DNA from: Caldilineae bacterium
Lineage (GTDB): Bacteria; Chloroflexota; Anaerolineae; J102
DNA: 8,374 bases
Direction of reading: 5' to 3'
NCBI GenBank assembly: GCA_011192085.1
Contig: DUEQ01000526.1
Location: 6,103 to 14,476 of the forward strand
This document shows, piece after piece, positions 5,190-8,374 of the stretch (position 1 is the first letter of the stretch; every line of letters starts with the position of its first letter). The notes beneath the pieces are model-generated. The model was not told the DNA's origin. It saw only the letters and a program-made list of their open reading frames with translations, and made no database searches. Position numbers and translations under genes: made by a program.

Positions 5190-6368
5190 CTAACGCCAGA
5201 TGTCGGCGTAGGGGTATTCCCCGCGCAGGAGTTTGCCTTCGGCGAAGCGGGAGAGCGCGAAGGGGCGGATGTCCACGGTCTGGGGCGCGCCCTCCATCAT
5301 CCACTCGGCCATGCACAGGCCCACCGCCGGGCCGATCTTGAAGCCTGTGCCGCTGTGGCCGCAATCCAGCCAGAAGCCTTCGGGCCCGGCTGGACCCAGG
5401 ATCGCTCGCTGGTCGTGGGAGAGGCCGTCGTAGCCCATGTGCGCGCTGTGCAACGAGCCCTCCTCCATGACGGGGATGCGGCGGCAGATGTGATCCACGG
5501 CCCGGTCCACAAAGCCGGGATGGGCGTGGTCCGTGTCGCTATCCGGGTCCTCGCCTAGGGGGTTGTCGCTTTCCAGGCCCACCAGGGTGAGGCCACCCTG
5601 TTCGGGCCGGAAATACATCTCGTTGATGTCGTCGATGACCGTGGGATGGGTGGGGCCAATGACTTTGGGGCGGCGGATGAACATGACATCGTGGCTCCAC
5701 GTCGTCAGGGGCAGGTCCAGGCCCACCATGCGTCCGATGCGGTCGGCCCAGGCCCCGGCCGCGTTCACCACCGCGGCCGCGTGGAATGCGCTTCCGTCCG
5801 CGGTCTTCACCCCCAGCACCCGGCTGCCATCAGGGCTGGTGAGCACATCGACCACGCGCACGCCCGTCTTCAGGCCCGCGCCCCGCTCTCGAGCCGCGTT
5901 CATCAGGCTCATGGCCGTGGCGGGCGGGTCTGCGTAGCCCGATTCAGGTTCGTATGCAGCCACATTGAAATCCTCGGTCATCATGTAGGGCGCGAGGCGT
6001 TTGACGTCGTCTGGAGTCACCAACAGGGTGGGGATGCCGATCTCCTGTTGCACCCGCACGTTGGCCCGCAGATGGTCTTCGTATTCGGGCTGCACGAAGC
6101 GCAAGAAGCCTGTGCGCACGAAGCTGCAATCCCCGCCGACCATCTCCTCCCAGTTGCGGAAATACTGGAAGGATTGCCACACCAGCTCCGATTCCAGGCG
6201 CAAGTCGTAGTGCATGCGCACCAGGCCGCTGGAGCGCCCGGTCGCGCCCGCGGCCACGAATTGCTTTTCCAGCACCAAAGCTTGCACCCCGCGCTGGGCC
6301 AGATGAAAGGCCAGGCTGGCGCCATGCACGCCGCCGCCAATGATGATAACGTCTGCGGTTTTGGTCAT
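5190..6368 (-). CDS. FAD-dependent oxidoreductase, DAO family (sarcosine oxidase beta / glycine oxidase-like)
   Basis: The 392-residue protein opens with the Rossmann dinucleotide motif IIIGGGVHGASLAFHLAQRG, where GxGxxG is at 11-16 and acidic Glu34 ends the second strand (LVLEK). GATGRSSGLVRMHYD (41-55) corresponds to the flavin-contacting segment of SoxB-like oxidases. VVNAAGAWADRIG (200-212) and DCGHSGTGFKIGPAVG (335-350) are conserved FAD-binding parts of the DAO fold. The family oxidises amines or amino acids such as sarcosine, glycine and dimethylglycine, or passes electrons to a dehydrogenase acceptor. The substrate cannot be read from sequence. No sarcosine-oxidase alpha, gamma or delta genes adjoin it, which favours a monomeric enzyme. 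The start at 6368 is fixed by AGGAGG 6 nt upstream and by the Rossmann motif at the usual distance; the longer start at 6422 would lie upstream of the predicted -10. Confidence 0.87.
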   Translation of the reverse strand: MTKTADVIIIGGGVHGASLAFHLAQRGVQALVLEKQFVAAGATGRSSGLVRMHYDLRLESELVWQSFQYFRNWEEMVGGDCSFVRTGFLRFVQPEYEDHLRANVRVQQEIGIPTLLVTPDDVKRLAPYMMTEDFNVAAYEPESGYADPPATAMSLMNAARERGAGLKTGVRVVDVLTSPDGSRVLGVKTADGSAFHAAAVVNAAGAWADRIGRMVGLDLPLTTWSHDVMFIRRPKVIGPTHPTVIDDINEMYFRPEQGGLTLVGLESDNPLGEDPDSDTDHAHPGFVDRAVDHICRRIPVMEEGSLHSAHMGYDGLSHDQRAILGPAGPEGFWLDCGHSGTGFKIGPAVGLCMAEWMMEGAPQTVDIRPFALSRFAEGKLLRGEYPYADIWR

Positions 6369-6374
6369 CGCATG

Positions 6375-6380
6375 CCTCCT
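6375..6380 (-). promoter_or_regulatory. Strong ribosome binding site for the FAD oxidoreductase
   Basis: On the minus strand a perfect AGGAGG sits 6 nt before the ATG at 6368. It decides the start over the upstream in-frame ATG at 6422. Confidence 0.75.
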
Positions 6381-6412
6381 GAGGTTGGATGAGGGGAGAA
6401 TGAAATAGGGGG

Positions 6413-6441
6413 ACTTTATCATTGGGTTGGCTGAAGGTCAA
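6413..6441 (-). promoter_or_regulatory. Putative promoter for the FAD oxidoreductase
   Basis: On the minus strand TTGACC (6441-6436, 5/6 match to the -35) is separated by exactly 17 bp from TAAAGT (6418-6413, 4/6 match to the -10). The expected leader is about 35-40 nt with the AGGAGG site at its end. This is the best-spaced promoter in the window. Confidence 0.55.
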
Positions 6442-6557
6442 GAACGGGTGTAACGAGCGATCCAAGGCCCGAAAAAGGAGGTGAGCGCGCCAGCGGGGTT
6501 GCGTCAAGGGTTCTAACGGATTCTCACGGAAAGTTGGCTTTTCTCTAATCTTCATTT

Positions 6558-6653
6558 CTGCGCGGCGCCAGCTATACCCGCACCAACGGCGTCCTCTTCG
6601 GGCCGTTTACCGAAGCCGCGGGTGAAGAGGAGCCTGAGATGGCTCTGGCTTGA
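6558..6653 (+). pseudogene. Possible 3' remnant of an unidentified gene
   Basis: On the plus strand this frame reads LRGASYTRTNGVLFGPFTEA then AGEEEPEMALA and a stop (TGA 6651-6653). The composition is protein-like and third positions are mostly G/C, but there is no start codon and a TAA lies just upstream (6546-6548). I do not recognise the family. It overlaps the 3' end of the minus-strand glycosyltransferase by 47 bp. It could be the tail of a lost convergent gene or a chance open stretch. Confidence 0.25.
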
Positions 6654-7812
6654 GCTGGAGCAACCAGGTCTCCAGGCTCGCGGCCCGACGATCCCAGTGC
6701 AACGGGGTTATCCCTGCAAACGCCTCTTGCCCCGCGCGTCCGCGGGCCTGGGGGGCCGTCAATAGCTGCTGGAGCCGGGCGATGAGCTCTGCTTCGTCCG
6801 GAGCGGGCTCCCCGCCCCCCTCGCGCACCAGCGCGGCGTATTCGCCCACGTCCAGCGTGAGCACGGGCACGCCTTGCGCCAGACAATCCAGCACCCTGGC
6901 CGGGCTTTTGGCCTGGACCAGGGGCTTTTTGGTGGGCGTGAAGAGGCAGACCGCGGCTGAGCGGATGGTTTGGGTGTAGCGGTCGGGCGGGAGCCAGCCC
7001 AGAACGCGGGTTTGGGGCAGAGGTTGGGGGGGCGTCCATCCGCCCGCGATGAGCAATTCGGCCTGGGGGACGCGCGCGACCGTCTGCGTCCACACCTGGA
7101 CGAGCGCGCCCGCGTCCACATCATGCCCGCGCGTGAGCAGGAGCGCGCGCGGGGGATTGGCCTCGACCGGCGCGCGGGAGGCCGCGGGGATGAGGCCGTT
7201 GGGGAGATAGTAGGGCAAGGAGGCGAGGGGGCGTTTCGGGTGCTGCGTTCTAATGTGGCGGTAATATGCCAGGAGGAAATGGGAAGCGAAGATGACCCCG
7301 GTCGCGTCTCGGATGAGCGCGGCCTCCTGCCGCGTCAGCAGCCAGGCTGCCAACCGGTTCCGACCAGCTTCCCGATGCCACGCGGGTTCCAGATCATCCA
7401 CATCCACCACGATCTGACCGCCCTGTTTCATCCACCAACGCCCGGCCCGCCCGGCATACCCCAACCCTTTGCTCACAAAGAGGATGTCGGGCTCAAACGC
7501 GCGTATCTGGCGCTGTAACCGTCCCAAAAGCTGCGGATACACGCCACCTCCTCCCAGCCCCAACTCCGGCACAATCACCCGCACCTCCCCCACCTGACCT
7601 CCGACCTCCGACCTCTGACCTCGGGCCTCGGACTGCGGACAATCCCAGGCCGGGATGAGCAGCCCCACCTCGTGTCCGCGGGCGGCCAGAGCCCGGGCCA
7701 GGGGGAGCAGCCGACGGGGGAGGGTTTGCCGCTTGCACGGTCCGAAGGAGGAGAGAAAGAGCGCGTGCATGACAGGGATCATTGCGGGCAGCGCCTGGGC
7801 GTATGTCCTCAC
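6607..7812 (-). CDS. GT4-like glycosyltransferase (group 1)
   Basis: This protein of about 401 residues has a GT-B layout. The N-terminal domain has HALFLSSFGPCKRQTLPRR, LARALAARGHEV (39-50), FEPDILFVSKGLGYAGRAG (106-124) and VVDVDDLEP. The C-terminal domain has LLLTRGHDVDAGAL, AELLIAGGW (251-259), LGWLPPDRY (271-279), VQAKSPARVLDCLAQGVPVL (299-318) and DVGEYAALV. The last pair matches the nucleotide-sugar-binding segment of GT4 enzymes, but the usual first glutamate of the EX7E motif is not evident. Donor and acceptor are unknown; cell-surface polysaccharide synthesis is the usual role. Two starts are possible: GTG 7812, overlapping the upstream TPR stop as GTGA, or ATG 7770, which begins the family N-terminus. 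Neither has a clear ribosome binding site. Residues about 60-75 (SEARGQR and SEVGGQV repeats) are encoded by a DNA minisatellite inserted in frame. Confidence 0.8.
   Translation of the reverse strand: MRTYAQALPAMIPVMHALFLSSFGPCKRQTLPRRLLPLARALAARGHEVGLLIPAWDCPQSEARGQRSEVGGQVGEVRVIVPELGLGGGGVYPQLLGRLQRQIRAFEPDILFVSKGLGYAGRAGRWWMKQGGQIVVDVDDLEPAWHREAGRNRLAAWLLTRQEAALIRDATGVIFASHFLLAYYRHIRTQHPKRPLASLPYYLPNGLIPAASRAPVEANPPRALLLTRGHDVDAGALVQVWTQTVARVPQAELLIAGGWTPPQPLPQTRVLGWLPPDRYTQTIRSAAVCLFTPTKKPLVQAKSPARVLDCLAQGVPVLTLDVGEYAALVREGGGEPAPDEAELIARLQQLLTAPQARGRAGQEAFAGITPLHWDRRAASLETWLLQLKPEPSQAPLHPRLR
7597..7638. repeat. Heptamer minisatellite (ACCTCNG)6 within the glycosyltransferase gene
   Basis: Six adjoining 7-bp units are seen on the plus strand: ACCTCCG, ACCTCCG, ACCTCTG, ACCTCGG, GCCTCGG and the degenerate ACTGCGG. 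The total of 42 bp is exactly 14 codons, so the reading frame is kept. The array encodes two 7-residue periods, SEARGQR and SEVGGQV, on the minus strand. Confidence 0.8.
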
Positions 7813-8374
7813 CGCCCAAGGGCCTTCAGCTCCCGAGCGTTTCGTTGCTTTATGTCTGCGCGATTTTGCAACGTCACATCGGTCTCGGCGTATGTCATGG
7901 CCGCTTTCAGAGAGGCTTTGGCTTCTCGGGGCTGACCTGTTTGCCTGTATAGCACTCCCAGGTTGTAGTACAGGGAGGCGCTATCAGGTCGAATCCTTTA
8001 CGCTTTTTTCAGCGCGTCAATCGCTTCGCGGTTCCGATTCAGCGCGCTCAAGCTCGCGGCCAGGTAGACATCACCAGGGAGCCTCGGCCGCGGGCGTCCC
8101 ACAGGCTTCGGAATGCACGTTCAAAGCGTCCATCACTTTGTCCAACAAAAGCGTCTGTGGCGCCGGCGCGATCTACCGGTTCTGTACTTTTTCGAGCTGT
8201 TTGGGAAAGAACTGGCTGAACAAGCCCAGCGGGATCGCCTGCTAGGCCAGGTTTTTCAGCAGCAGCGTCAACGCCCGCAGCACTCTGAGATGAGACCAAT
8301 AGGGCCTTTGAAAAAGCCAAGGCCTTGATTTGAAGGAAGTCGTCATTGCCCAACAGGCGATTGATGTAGATTGA
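7809..8374 (-). pseudogene. Decayed TPR-repeat protein gene, 5' end beyond the window
   Basis: Reading leftward, a coherent protein can be traced through broken frames. It starts YINRLLGNDDFLQIKALAF, shifts frame at the A5 run 8311-8315, then continues QRPYWSHLRVLRALTLLLKN and GLFSQFFPKQLEKVQ, later LLLDKVMDALNVHSEA. A second frameshift lies near 8075. It then reads VYLAASLSALNRNREAIDAL and ASLYYNLGVLYRQTGQPREA, and ends ELKALGR with TGA at 7811-7809. The last two segments are textbook TPR helix pairs. In-frame stops are TAG 8244-8242, TAG 8175-8173 and TAA 8000-7998. TPR proteins are scaffolds, and the N-terminal part is not recognised. The terminal TGA overlaps the GTG candidate start of the glycosyltransferase, so the two were probably co-translated before decay. 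Sequencing error is unlikely to explain five separate lesions. Confidence 0.7.

Noticed and set aside
5646..6392. Open frame of 248 codons on the plus strand.
   Set aside because: It is the shadow of the FAD oxidoreductase gene, whose Rossmann and C-terminal FAD motifs are unmistakable.
6473..6520. Strong ribosome-binding-like AAAGGAGGTGAG on the plus strand followed by a 12-codon frame from GTG.
   Set aside because: The GTG overlaps the Shine-Dalgarno-like sequence itself, leaving no spacing, and the peptide is short and featureless. It is probably chance.
8173..8244. TAG codons at Gln-like positions as evidence of stop-codon reassignment.
   Set aside because: The same gene also has a TAA and two frameshifts, and the intact lipoprotein gene ends normally at TAG (5008-5010). 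Decay explains it better.
8048..8353. 101-codon open frame on the minus strand.
   Set aside because: Only its first residues coincide with the TPR-gene reading. The rest is an out-of-frame stretch produced by the frameshift near 8311, so it is not listed as a gene.
1..8374. CRISPR arrays, tRNA or rRNA genes, IS elements or integrase genes.
   Set aside because: I looked for regularly spaced direct repeats, cloverleaf-like sequences and transposase motifs and saw none.

Overview
The window is GC-rich (I judge roughly 60-65% by eye) and its genes are not in one long operon. It looks like chromosomal DNA of a free-living bacterium. My best guess is a member of the Chloroflexota (Anaerolineae-like). 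The hints are a lipoprotein with a Thr/Pro tandem linker, ACCTC-type heptamer microrepeats, and the mix of LarC, standalone amidotransferase and sarcosine-oxidase-like genes. No marker gene fixes the taxonomy, so this is inference.

Left part (1-2736). A 5'-truncated DUF4269 nucleotidyltransferase-like gene converges on, and overlaps by 50 bp, a minus-strand class I glutamine amidotransferase-like gene. A short divergent promoter region containing the palindrome ATTATAAT (1304-1311) separates that gene from a plus-strand gene of unusual build. In it, the N-terminal half of the nickel-insertase LarC is split by a nearly complete TrmO/TsaA tRNA-methyltransferase-type domain, which carries its own His-rich loop. 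The LarC C-terminal (CTP-binding) domain is absent.

Scar region (2737-2940). Directly after the larC stop, with a good ribosome binding site, come the first residues of a CbiM-type nickel/cobalt permease. These run into the signature motif and Walker B of a CbiO-type ATPase in another frame. It appears to be a collapsed cbiM...cbiO transport operon that once followed larC, so this was probably a nickel-handling locus. A sigma-70-like promoter just after the scar serves the next gene.

Middle (2991-6368). A phenylacetate-CoA-ligase-like AMP-forming enzyme has altered nucleotide-binding motifs. It is followed by a hairpin-bearing spacer and a TlpA/ResA-type thiol-disulfide lipoprotein. The convergent gap after that gene holds two perfect inverted repeats, which are probable terminators. 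A minus-strand FAD-dependent (DAO-family) oxidoreductase follows, with its own promoter.

Right part (6369-8374). The minus strand carries a GT4-like glycosyltransferase interrupted in frame by a heptamer minisatellite. Upstream of it is a decayed TPR-protein gene whose stop overlaps the upstream GTG candidate start of the glycosyltransferase (GTGA). A short plus-strand stretch (6558-6653) may be the tail of another lost gene.

The nested TrmO-in-LarC protein beside the transporter scar is the most noteworthy content. The other genes look like ordinary accessory or housekeeping functions with no shared pathway evident in the window.
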